A DNA stretch of 64,000 nucleotides from Buddleja alternifolia (Eukaryota > Streptophyta > Magnoliopsida > Lamiales > Scrophulariaceae), in contig CM033408.1 in the NCBI GenBank assembly GCA_019426215.1, positions 9,613,077 to 9,677,076 of the forward strand. Reading direction: 5' to 3'. The notes beneath the pieces were generated by a model, which did no database searches, was not told where the DNA came from, and worked only from the letters and a program-made list of their open reading frames with translations. A program made the translations under genes and the position numbers. Within the stretch, counting starts at the first letter, position 1, and the number at the start of each line of letters is the position of its first letter. This document shows positions 1-11,448 of the stretch, one piece after another.

Positions 1-16
1 TTTAAAATTTTTCGAT

Positions 17-2188
17 ATGGCATTTGCAAAAGTTCCCAAACTGACTGAATCAAATTTTGACACATGGAAAGTCAAAGCATTTACATATCTCTGTTCATGT
101 GATGATGACATGTGTGATATTATTTCAGATGGGCCAATCAAAATATACAAAGTTATCACAAGAGCGCCTGGAGCCACGGAAGAAACTTCCGATGGTTACC
201 TTGAGAAACCAAAACAAGAATGGATTCCAGACGAGCGTCGAAGAGCTAATTTGGACAATGTTGGTCGTAACGCTCTATATACGGCTATTGGTGATAATGA
301 CAACTTATTTAACAAGATCAAGTCCTACAAAACTACTAAAGAAATATGGGATAAGTTGGCTACGATTTGTGGTGGTTCAGCTCAAATCAAAGAAAACAAA
401 CTTTCCATTGCCAAGGAAAAGTTTAACGGATTTAAGATGTTACCCAATGAAACTTTAGAGCAATTGGATATAAGATTTACAGCTCTAGTTACAGAACTTA
501 CATCGTTGGGAATGGATTTACAGAACCGAGAAATGGTGGTTAAAATCTTTAGAAGCTTACCAAGTAAATTCTTGATGAAGACAACCGCTATGAGAGAATC
601 AAATATGCTGCATCTCCTAACTCCAGAAGACGCCTTTTCAGAGCTAAAAGCATTTGAGTTCGAGTTGAATTCTGCTAGTGATATTGTGAGTAGTCCAGTG
701 ATTGAATCTAGAGCGCTTATTGCATCAATCAAGGGTAAATTGGGTAATAAAGGAAAGAATTCAGATATCAATGAGGAAGAGAAGTTGGCTTTGCTGAATA
801 GATTCAGAAAGTTCTTGAGATATGAAAAGAAAGGAAAAGGTCTTAATAATCAAGGACAAAGTTCATATCAAGCGCCTCAGTATTCTGTTCCTTCACCCTA
901 AGCACCTGTTCAATACTAAGCGTCTACTCAAAGTCTCCCAGCTCCAGTGGTCTCAAAACCACACATTGCAAGGTTAACAAATGAACAAAAGATGAAAACT
1001 AATCTTTGTTACAATTGCAGGAAACCAGGGCACTACCAGGTAAATTGCCCTTATCCAAATGTATCCAAGCCCTCAAGGCAGGATTACTTGGATAGAAACC
1101 AATTCAGGAGCAACCTTCGTCAACAAGGTTTGCTAGCGGAATCAGCACCAGCATCCGCACCTGAAGATTTAGAATCATCAGAAGAAAGTAGTGATGATGA
1201 TGAACCATTAGATGACTCAGCGCTCATATGTCTCATGGCCAGAGATGATGAAGCGTCTCCTGAGGTAATCAATGAATTATCAATTCCTCTTTCTTATGAT
1301 GAATTACTTGACAAAGTCAAAGAATACTACAATGAATGTCAAGAAGCTGCCAAAATATATCAAAATGATCTCGCTATTATTTCATCACTCACAAGAGATA
1401 AAGTGACGCTCAGAGCAGAGTTGCGAGTTCAGCAACAGTGCATTGAGAAGAACCAATCGCTTAAGAGTGAAATTATTCAATTAAAAAGTGATCTTGATAT
1501 AATAGTCAAGAGAGAAGCTGATTTGATCGCTAGACTTGCTAAATCATAGCAGCTCATCTCATCATTATCAAAAGCTTCAAGACAGTTGGATAATGTGACT
1601 GAAGTAACCAGATTATTTGGTGAGAAGACCGGTTTAGGATGCGATAAACTCAGTAAACAATCCAATCAATCTGAGGTTACGGCAAACAACAAAGGAAAGG
1701 GTGTTATCTTTGTTGAAAAAGGTTCAAAAGCTCAAAGACAAAATGAATCAAGTGACAATGGTAAGAGGCCAAATGAGAAAGTCAAAGCTAACTCAGGCAA
1801 GGGTAAGGCTAAGGCGAATGATTCACAAACACGGGTTTATCCAAACGCTCAAAAGGCTAAAGATAAGACTGACCACTGTGAGTCAAGCACTAAGCGTCCA
1901 GCACCAAAAGTGCAACCCAAGCCAACGCCAAGGAAATATCCGCGTCAATATCCAAGACAGTCAAGATCATATTATCGATACTATGATGATTATGATTATG
2001 ATTATTATTATAATCGAGGATATTATTATACACCCAAAAAGCGAACACAACACGTTGTGAAACCGAAAAAGGCCAATATTCCTACAATGAAGACAAGGCA
2101 AATATGGGTTCCCAAAGTTCTAATTCAAACTAACAATGTTACTAATGTTGAAGGACCCAAGCAACAATGGGTACCTAAACAGAAATAG
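17..2188 (+). pseudogene. gag: Gag polyprotein of SIRE-type element 1, broken by three stops
   Basis: Gag packages retrotransposon RNA into cytoplasmic virus-like particles. One frame runs from the ATG at 17 to TAG 2186-2188. It is interrupted by TAA 899-901, TAA 917-919 and TAG 1546-1548. The N-terminal part has the UBN2/copia gag pattern (IWDKLA near residue 112, LEQLDIRF near 147, LPSKFL near 184). A CCHC knuckle (CYNCRKPGHYQVNCPY) lies at about 1006-1053, followed by an acidic stretch, a probable coiled coil (about 1290-1640) and a basic tail. The Tyr/Asp-rich tract at about 1966-2025 is unusual. The second copy in the window has Gln or Glu where this copy has its internal stops, which shows they are mutations. 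The TAG at 2186 is kept in both copies and is probably the natural gag end. Confidence 0.9.
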
Positions 2189-2203
2189 AACTTCCCTTTT
2201 TGA

Positions 2204-5200
2204 TTACACCTACCTAGAGCTAGAGCCGATACATCTGTATGGTACTTTGATAGTGGATCGTCAAGGCACATGACTGGTTCCAAAGATCTTCTGATCAACT
2301 ATCAAGCTGCCAATGGTCCTCAGGTTGTATTTGGTGACAACTCCAAAGGTAAAACCAAAGGTATAGGTACTGTGCATAGGGGGAACATCATGATAAGTGA
2401 TGTTTATTTTGTTGAGGGTCTGAAGCACAATTTATTAAGCCTAAGTCAATTCTGTGATAAAGGCTTTGAAGTCATATTCTCAAGTGACTATTTCTATATA
2501 AACGACGCTAAGACTAAGTCTACTAAATTGAAAGGAAAAAGAACTAACAACGTATATTTGGTAGATTGGGGTTCAACACGTGATAACAACCCAACATGTT
2601 TTGTTGCTAAAAGTGAATCTAAAATGGGTTGGTTATGGCATAGAAAAATGAATCACCTCAACTTTAAGACAATCTCTCAGCTAATAAGTCAAAATCTTGT
2701 AGAGGGATTACCAAATGGACCATTTCATAAGGATCGTCTTTGTGACGCTTGTCAAATGGGTAAACAAGTTAAATCATCGTTCAAGAGAAAACCTCATCTA
2801 TCTACCTCTAGAATACTTGAACTACTTCACATGGATTTGTTTGGACCCGTTCAAACGATCGGTGTAAGCGGTAAAAAGTATACTTTGGTGATAGTAGATG
2901 ATTTCTCTCGATTTACTTGGGTGGAATTTCTTTCATCCAAAGATGAAACATGTGACAAGTTAACAACGCTTATTTGACAACTTCAAACATTGAAAAATCT
3001 TAAGGTTGCAAGAATAAGAAGCGATCACGGTACTGAGTTTACTAACAAGATTGTTGAGAAGTTTTGTGCAGAAAATGGAATACATCATGAGTATTCAGCT
3101 CCCAGAACTCCCCAACAAAATGGTGTTGCTGAGCGCCGGAACCGAACGCTTAAGGAAGCCGCTAGGACTATGTTAGCAGAATCCAAGCTTGCTCCTAGAT
3201 TTTGGGCCGAAGCGATCAACACTGCCTGTTAAACTCAAAACCGCTGCATGATCAACAAACAGCATGGAAAAACTCCATATGAACTATGGAAGGGACGTAA
3301 GCCAAATGTTTCATATTTTCACGTCTTTGATTCTAAATGTTTTATCCATAATAATGGATCCCAAAACCTAAAGACTTTTGATCCTAAAGCGGATGAGGGA
3401 ATCTTTCTAGGCTACGCCAAAAATGGAAAGAATTTTCGCATTCTCAATAAGATCAAATCGAAGGTTGAGGAATCTATTCATGTTGTTTTTGATGATGCTA
3501 ACCAAGAGCCGAGTAAGGTTAATTTAAATGATGTAGGAGTTAAAGATCTATGTCATCAAGCGTCTAAGATTACTATTGATGAAGATACTAACGACGATGA
3601 TGAGATCTCAGTGCCATCTCCTAAGAATACTCGTGAGATTACTCTAAAATATCATGTAAGAAATGCTGATGATCATGAAGAGAATGATCATCAAGAGCAC
3701 ACAAGGAATTGTGAACTTGAAGCGCCTACGCAAGAAAGTAGTCAAGCGTCTGTTCCTCAAGCGCATGTTCAACCTCTTAACCCCTTCCAACCAAACAGAT
3801 TATGGCTGCGTGATCATCCACCTGAGCAGATTATTGGAGATATTGAAGCACCTGTTAGGACTAGAGCCGCTACGTTCAATGAGGCTATGTTCGCAAGCTT
3901 TCTATCTCAAATGGAACCTAAGAAAGTGGATGAACCGCTAAGTGACCCAAGTTGGATTGAAGCTATGCAAGAAGAGCTTAATCAGTTCGAACGAAATAAC
4001 GTTTGTATGCTAGTACCAAGACCAACTCACCAAGGAGTTATTGGAACTAAATGGGTATATAGAAACAAGATGGATGAGAACGGCATTGTTATAAGAAACA
4101 AGGCCAGACTCGTAGCTCAAGGATATTGCCAAGAGGAGGGTATTGACTTTGATGAGACTTACGCTCATGTCACTCGCCTTGAAGCAATCCGCATGTTTCT
4201 AGAGTATGCAGCATTCAACAAGTTCATGGTGTATCAAATGGACGTGAAGAGTGCCTTCCTGAATGGTAAACTCCAAGGAGAAGTGTATGTGGAGCAACCA
4301 CCAGGATTCATCAACAATCATGGTAAGGGTATGGTTTACAAGCTAGAAAAAGCACTTTATGGGCTTAAACAAGCACCCCGAGCATGGTATGACACTCTAT
4401 CTATCTTTCTTATTGGTAAAGGCTTTTCAAAAGGCAGCGTTGATACAACGTTATTTAAAATTACCAATAACGAAGACATTCTCTTAGTCCAAATTTTCGT
4501 TGATGATATTATATTTGGTTCTACTAACAAGCGTCTGTGTGAGAAATTTTCGAAAATGATGCAAGAACAATTTAAAATGAGCATGATGGGTGAATTAACT
4601 TTCTTCTTAGGACTACAAGTTAAACAACTCCCTAATGGCATATTTATTAACTAAGCTAAATATACACGAGATGTGATTAAGAAATTTGGTATGGAAAATG
4701 CATCATATTCAAAAATTTTAATGAGCCAAACGCTTAAGTTAGATAAAGATGAAAGTGGAAAGAAAGTTGATATCACTAATTATAGAGGTATCATTGGATC
4801 ACTTTCTTATCTTACTGCCAGTAGACCTGATATTATATTTTCGGTATGCATGTGTGCACATTTTCAAGCTAATCCTAAAGAGTCACACTTAATTGCTGCC
4901 AAAAAGATCCTTAAATACCTAAAAGGCACACAGAATTTGGGCTTATGGTATCCTAGGGATTCTCCTTTTGAACTAATTGGTTACTCAGATGCAGATTTTG
5001 CAGGTTGCAAAATAGATCGTAAAAGCACTAGTGGTACTTGTCAATTTCTAGGTGATAGGTTAGTTTCATGGCATAGCAAGAAACAACAATCCATATCTAC
5101 CTCCACAGCCAAAGCTGTGTATGTAGCCACAGGAAGTTGTTGTGCACAAGTATTATGGATGAGGCAACAACTTAGAGACTATGGAATAATCCTAGGTCCA

Positions 5201-5443
5201 ACCCCCATTCATTGTGATAACCAAAGCGCTCTAGCCATGACTCAAAAACCTGTTCTTCATTCCAGAACCAAACACATTGACAATAGATACCATTTCCTTC
5301 GTGACCATGTTCAAAAGAAAGATATCTCCATGCACTTCATTGGAACTGACAAACAATTGGCAGATATATTCACCAAAGCACTCAACGAACAACGTTTTCT
5401 CACTTTGAGAAGTGAACTAGGTATGATTGATTTAAACGCTTAA
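2204..5443 (+). pseudogene. pol: Pol polyprotein of SIRE-type element 1 (PR-INT-RT-RH), nonsense-mutated
   Basis: Pol would process the polyprotein, copy the RNA and integrate the cDNA. It is in the same frame as gag and is cut by TGA 2975, TAA 3230 and TAA 4652. The protease active site reads DSGSS at 2249. The integrase has an HHCC finger (WLWHRKMNH, CDACQ), then MDLFGP, RSDHGTEF and NGVAERRNR, giving its catalytic Asp, Asp and Glu. RT has [12 protein letters not shown] and FVDDI. RNase H has SDADFAG and HCDNQSAL, but the usual STAEAEY motif reads STAKAVY, so an acidic catalytic residue appears lost. The TGA at 2975 looks like CGA to TGA, and the TAA at 4652 like CAA to TAA. It ends at TAA 5441-5443. 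Confidence 0.92.
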
Positions 5444-6299
5444 TCATCAAGCATCATACTTTATTAGACATATAATTTAGGGGGAATCCACTTGATTTAT
5501 GTCTAAACGCCTTCTTTGAAAAACAAAACAAATGGTACAAGTTATCAAGTTTAGGGGAAACCTTAAAATTGTACTTGAACATAACTGTAAGCGTTAATGA
5601 TCAAAATTTTCAGATGCATGATCAACAACGCTCAGTATTATTTTTGCATGAAATATTGGACGCTCAAACATAAAAAGGACTTTGACTTTAAGCGTCTATA
5701 TTACAACAGTTAAAATGAATACCAACCAATGGTATCAGTTAAGCGTTGAATCAAGTCCAACCAACTCTTAATATAAAAATATTTTCTTTACAAGCCATGC
5801 ATAAAGTTTCCAAACTTCTTTCGAAGTAGTGGGTAGACTCAAAAGTCTATTTTGTACTCTACTCGCACGCTTCTATCACATCAAACTGGCGTGTAATCAA
5901 AAGTTTCTTTTTCAAAATGACGGTTCAGAGATAGCACGTGTTTGTGTACGTGTCAGTGTACAAGCAGGCGCGTGCGTTACACTCTGAAAATGCCAAACGT
6001 TTTTAAATTTTTAACTCGGATGTCAAATCTTTATATATGAGAATTACCAAATGTAACTTCTCTCTATTACACAAAACTCACGTCTGCAGTTAATGAATTT
6101 ATGGCTGAGATTCAACAATCGTTACACGTGTCTAAATCCTACAGAGACTAGAGAACACAAGTTTCAAAAATTCTTTACTGTGTCATTTAAAACACAAATT
6201 CTGCAGAAAGACAATTCACTTTTACTCAAACATATCTGCAAAACTTGTTCTCTCTCTCTCAAAGCAAAAGAAAATCTCAGTTCATCTCTTTCACTAAAA
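5444..6299 (+). promoter_or_regulatory. Pol-to-third-ORF spacer with purine tract and candidate internal promoter
   Basis: No conserved coding is seen here. An accessory polypurine-like run (TTTAGGGGGAA) is at about 5477-5487 and another (TTTAGGGGAAA) at about 5548-5560. A perfect G-box core CACGTG is at 5935-5940. TATATATG at 6032-6039 is followed about 30 bases later by a pyrimidine-rich CTTCTCTCTATTACAC, a layout like a plant TATA promoter and start site. The third ORF begins about 260 bases further on. The LTRs of this family also place CACGTG-like and TATAAA elements together. Whether this spacer is transcribed from here is inference. Confidence 0.4.
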
Positions 6300-9200
6300 A
6301 TGGCACCAAAGAAATCTTCGTCTACTTCTGCTGAACTTACCATCAAGGTGACTAAAGGCCTTGTTGTCGACTGGAAATTTCTCTATGAACAACCTCAGAT
6401 CAACCTAACGGACATGATGGACATGGTCGTCAAGGCTGGGCTCAAATCGTTCTTGACCCAATACTCATATATGTTTCCTACTGAAGTCGATACCTTTTGG
6501 AAGACTGCTAAACTTTCAGAGGACAAGAAGTCTATTTCTTGTCTAATCTCTTTATCCAAGAAGGAGTCTCCAAATGAATTTCTCTTATCTGCTTCCACCA
6601 TTGCCAAGAACTTCAATCTTCCAAATGAGGGTGAGGCATTGGATTGCGTTACATTAAAATAGATCAAGAAAGCATGGACAACCATGAGTGCGTACGACGA
6701 TGTGCCCTACACTCAATACTTCGATAAGAAAGACCTAGTGTCCAAATACCGGCTGTTGGCTAATTTCTGCAGCAAGATCATAGAATGCCGAGTGGGAACC
6801 TCTGATAAGGTGAACCCTGTACAATTTCAGATGATGACTGCTAGACTCCTCAACATCAAAATTAACTGGAGTGAGTACATCTTTGGAAAGTTTTGGGACA
6901 GTCTAAGCGCCTCGAATAAACCTTATGGACTCGTTCTAAGCGACCTGTTGTACAAATCAAAGTGTGTATACTCATCTGGACTTCCATTAAATAAGTCCAA
7001 GTTGTTTGGAAAAAGGATTCTGAATAATCTGTTCAATCCTCCAAAAATTGGTGGTGCTGCTAAACCACTGTCTGAGCGTCTGGAAGTACGTCAAGCGTCC
7101 GATAAAGAAGTGGAGCGTCCAGTGCCAGAAGAAGCTGTGAAGCGTCCGGATGCAACGAAGAAGAGGGCTCCCAGAAAGCCCAAGGTTCAATTTGTTCCTT
7201 CTCCTCAAAAGGACGATGAGGAAACCAATGAGGATGCCAAGGACAAGTTACCTCTCAAGAGGAGGAAGCTGGAAGGGATTATCAAACAAATAGACTTTGA
7301 AGAACCAGCTGCTGATCCTCCCGCTCCAACGCTTAAGCTCGTTGAAGGGGTCAACGTGAAGAGCCTGAGACTGAGACTGATGAGTTGCTCCTGTTCCTGA
7401 AGAGCCTGAGACTGATGAGCCAAGCGCTCAAGTTGCTGATGAGCCAAGCGCTCAAGTCCCTGTTGAGCCAAGCGCTCAAAGAATTGTTGTTGAGACTAGT
7501 TCTCAGGGTAAGTTTATTTCTTCCCACAGCTTTTCTATTCCTACATTTGTAGAAGATCCTGCTCTTATAGAGGATAGTTCTCGTATTACGGCTATAGTTC
7601 CAGCCACTGCTGAAGCGTCAACAGCTGTCCTCCTGGATGTTGATATGACAGAAGTTGTCACTATTGCTAAAGATGTTGCCGCAGAAGTTGCTGCAATTGA
7701 AGCTGAGGAACCTGCTACTGCAGAGGTTCAGACTCCTATCCCTGTTCAGGCTATAACAGAGGCACGCTCAGAAGGTCAGAGTGTTGCTGAAGACGTTCCA
7801 GCGCCTAGCCACTTCTTCAAACTCGACCCACTGAAGACGATTGATCATTCAATCAACTATATGCCTCTAGTTCCTGAAGAAGAATTCATTCCAACTGGCT
7901 ATAATGAAGAATGTTACATCGTCGCTGAAAATGATCTAGCCACGATAATTGATAGAGATCGAGCTCTTGTGGAAATGCTGCTTAGTAACGAAGTCACAAG
8001 TGTTGAATTTGCGTACTACTTGGCACTAGCCAATGGAGATCCTCTACCTCCTACCTAAGCGTCTATACAGATATTTGAAAAACGGGGTACTGATAGAATT
8101 CCACAAGGGGATGTGGACTTAGCTTACTTTCTGGAAATGGGACGCAGCAAGCCTTCAGTTTTTGCTCCAAGAAACTACAAGATTAGAGCCTATGAGCGTC
8201 TACCTGTGGAGCTTGTAAATCCTGAAGAGGAAATCTTAAACAAAGAGGGTTATTCCCACTTTCGTTCAGTTGTGCACAGTGCTGCTAATCAGAGTCTTCC
8301 CAACCCATTAAGATTGTGGACAAATAAAAGTCCCTATATCGGTGAGCGTCCTGCCTCTCTAAACGCTCTCATTCAAGAAGAGGCTGACTACTTCTTACAA
8401 AGCGTCCTGAATGCAAACTATCAACCTGATAAGCATCGCTTTGAAGCCATCTGAGATATTCATCATGAAGGCTTTCGTGCCATTCTGAATGCAGGCACAA
8501 CCTTCTGCATGAATGAGGTTACCTGGTGTGAAGCCTACGTTGGCCAGCGTTACAAGTTTGAAGACCTGGTCAAGGAACCTCACTTGTTCACAATCGGCAT
8601 GCTAGATAAAAGAAGACAGTTTGCTCGATATTGCTTACAGCGCCGAGAAGCAAGAGTTGGGCCACTTGCTCTCTTACCATCTTTTCGTCAACCAATTGAA
8701 CGCTTTTTGCGTGAAGCGTTGGCTAGGATTGCAGATTTGCCAATCAATTATTGTGGCCAAGCATTAACAAGCAGAACAAAGCCTACTTCAGATTTAACGC
8801 TTACACCTGGCCAGCAGGAAGACAACATCAGACGTATGTTGAAGATGCTCCCTCCGTTACGGGATTTCAACAACGTCTTCACTGCAAACCTGAGAAAGCC
8901 AAATGGATCCATTATAAGACCTCTTTTTGGGTATCCATTGCTCTTCTCTTTCCGACAGGAACTGATAGAACACTATGCTTATGTTCTCTCTTTACTCGAA
9001 AGAAATCCGGACATCTCGCGTGCAGCCTTGCCTTACGTTGAAGAATACATGGCAATGTATGTATCAGAGTCTGAGCGTCCATTGGAGTTGCCAAAAGATA
9101 GAGTGCTACGCTTCTCCTTTACTCCACGTGACGATGCTCTATTCTTTATTAAGGCTCCTCGTTACAAGATCTTTCTTAACCACATGCTCCAGATCTTAGG

Positions 9201-10479
9201 ACCAGGATGGGTTATAGCAATGGACACTCCAATCCGCACTCTAAGGGATTTCTCGACCCTTCCTATTTCTCGAGTAAATGAGTTAATCAACAGTTCATCA
9301 ACGGAGTTTGCTGATTCAGATTTTGGAAGGCTCAACTTCAGATTTTGTGACTTTAGCCATCTAACTACTGTCTCTTCCTTACCTTCCACATCTGATACAG
9401 AAGTTGCCTTAGCGCCCATAGTGGAACCAGTTCAAGCGTCTCAACCAGAGGTTGTGCCTGACGCTTCAACTTCACCTGTTCCAACGGTTGCTGAGATAGC
9501 AATCCATTCGTCTGTCTTCAATCCAGATTTTCAACAACCATCTATCGAGTCACTAAAGCACACCTCAAAATTTAAACAACCAGCTACCTCTCCGAATGTG
9601 CTTCAAACATTTATGCCTCTCCTCACTGAAGCGTTGGAAGAGATGAACGCTCAAGCGTCCAATCATGCAGAATCTCTACACTGGATCAAGGAAGACTTAG
9701 CTAAGATCGAGAAGGAGAATATGAGCGCTCAAGTTGCTCACATGCGCGGAGCTGCTGATGCTGCCATAGATACTGCTCTCTCTCGTATGCAGACGATGAT
9801 CGATGGACTTGCAGCTAATCAAATTGCTATGAAAGAATCTCTTGAAACAAAATTTGATGCGTTGGCTGCATCCATGGTCCAAATGGCTGCTCAAATTGCC
9901 ATTCTTACTGAAACTAGAGTAAAGGCTGATGATGGCAATAAGGGGGAAAAGAGGAAAGCTCATGCAAGTTCAAGAGCTCAATCAAGTTCTAAGCGTCAAG
10001 AAGTGAAGCGTCCAGAACCGAAAAATCCACAAGATTTTGTCTTCTTGCCACCTCCTCCTCCTTTGCCCGAATCCAATTACCTTTCACGGGTTGCCGCCAC
10101 AGGAATTCCTAGTAGAAGAACTGGTTTTCCTCCCATCGATTTCAGAGCAGATATACCTGTGCCATCTCAAGCGCTACTTGAACAATTCAATATACTGATG
10201 GAGCGAGCGCCACTTCCAGAGCCTACTACTCCTCAAGACTTAGCTGTGGAAATGGAGTTCTCAGACTTATCTCAAGCGTTCAGAGCAGTGCTTAGGCATA
10301 TGGGTATTGATCCATCTAAATGGGATCGTTGGTATACAGTGTATGAAACAAGGAGAAAAAGGGAAAATCATTTCGTAATTGACAGAGATCATCAGATAAT
10401 GATCACCCTTCAAGATCTCATCGAAGAAGCCATCAGAACAGAAATGATCAGACGACGAAATCTTACCAGAAGAAAGTAG
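6300..10479 (+). pseudogene. Very long third ORF of SIRE-type element 1 ('env-like' position), broken
   Basis: The likely start is ATG 6300 (MAPKKSSST); a longer in-frame start at 6093 is possible. The frame is stopped at TAG 6660, changes phase in a repeat region near 7360-7400, and then has TAA 8056 and TGA 8452 before TAG 10477-10479. Without the lesions it would be about 1390 codons. The N-terminal third (INWSEYIFGKFWDSL, KPYGLVLSDLL) faintly resembles 'putative plant transposon protein' domains linked to retrotransposons. Then come a Pro/Lys/Arg-rich linker, EPSAQV repeats (about 7413-7480), a globular part, an Ala-rich coiled coil (about 9620-9930), a polyproline run (about 10047) and a C-terminal part. 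I see no signal peptide or membrane helix, so an envelope role is not supported. Function unknown. Confidence 0.75.
7398..7480 (+). repeat. Short coding repeats (EPSAQ units) in third ORF
   Basis: The word GAGCCAAGCGCTCAA occurs three times about 23-25 bases apart, encoding EPSAQ each time. The neighbouring GAAGAGCCTGAGACTGA is duplicated at about 7362 and 7401. The reading frame of the third ORF changes across this duplication, so slippage here is a likely cause of the frameshift. Confidence 0.8.
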
Positions 10480-10685
10480 ATCATGATAGCTCTTTGTAAT
10501 TTAACCTTCTCTTCTGTTTCTACACAGTTTGTAAAATGTATGAACTCTCCGAATATATATAAAGTACATTTTTCAGCTGAAACATCTCGTTGAAGCTTAA
10601 CTAACTCTAACTTACTAACATAACGCTTATTAACTTTGGTTGTCGTAACTCTTGAACTATAAAAGAGTAAGTATTGCCATCATCA

Positions 10686-10698
10686 AAAAGGGGGAAAT
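10686..10698 (+). other. Polypurine tract of SIRE-type element 1
   Basis: The run AAAAGGGGGAAAT lies directly before the TG that opens the 3' LTR, the normal place for the plus-strand primer of reverse transcription. Confidence 0.9.
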
Positions 10699-11201
10699 TG
10701 TTATGAATTTCATGTTAGATGTTTTGATGATGACAATTAGGAATCTTGTTAGACCCCAAAGTTATGTATGCTTAAATTTCATAGATACTTGTATAAGCAT
10801 TTGAACATTAGAAATGTATAGTCTTTATTTTATCTTTTACTTTTGACATTCTTAGATCAAGAAGTCGGTTAGATTAAGCGTTTGATACTTTCTGAGTGAG
10901 CTTATCAAGACTGCAAAATCTGAAGACTCCAAGCGTCCAAGAAATCAATAGTGAATGAAGTTTGAAGAAGTTCACTCTAAGCGCCTGACATGTTCTGAGT
11001 GAGGTGTCAAGTAACGAAGACTGAAGTTTCAAGCGTCTACACTTCTAAATAAAGTCTGAAGACTTTTTCCAAGCTTCTAAACATTAAATAGTCCTCCAGA
11101 TTAAATTGAACTTTCAGTTCATGAATGAAGCGTCTATCAAATGACAAACATTCTCCTGAAGCGTCAGATCGAAAGGAGTTTAATGCAAATATTCTCAGTG
11201 C

Positions 11202-11225
11202 ATTAAATGCCAACGGGCATTTAAT
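11202..11225 (+). other. LTR hairpin with AACG loop
   Basis: The arms ATTAAATGCC (11202-11211) and GGCATTTAAT (11216-11225) pair perfectly over 10 bp around the loop AACG. The matching place in the other SIRE LTR (60405-60428) has a different but equally perfect stem with the same loop. Confidence 0.75.
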
Positions 11226-11440
11226 TCAAATTGCATTAAATGCTGATAAGAGCATTAAATGTGATAAGCACTTTCAGACGTACGGAGAAGCCACCCTATT
11301 GGACTGTCAACAATTCAAAGACTGCAACACCAACTTTTGTGCAGCAAATTTTCAGAAAAAAGGACAAAAGTTGTTCACTCGCGAAAGTGAGAGACACGCG
11401 CCCTTGCATGTGTCAAACGGACACTTTCTCCAAGAATGCC

Positions 11441-11448
11441 TATAAAAA
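11441..11448 (+). promoter_or_regulatory. LTR TATA box
   Basis: TATAAAAA follows a block (CATGTGTCAAACGGACA, from about 11408) that is almost identical before the TATA box at 60653 in the other LTR. This marks the probable U3/R promoter. Confidence 0.7.

Noticed and set aside
6300..10479. Third SIRE ORF as a retroviral-type envelope gene
   Set aside because: No signal peptide, furin-like site context or membrane anchor visible; the position alone does not show envelope function.
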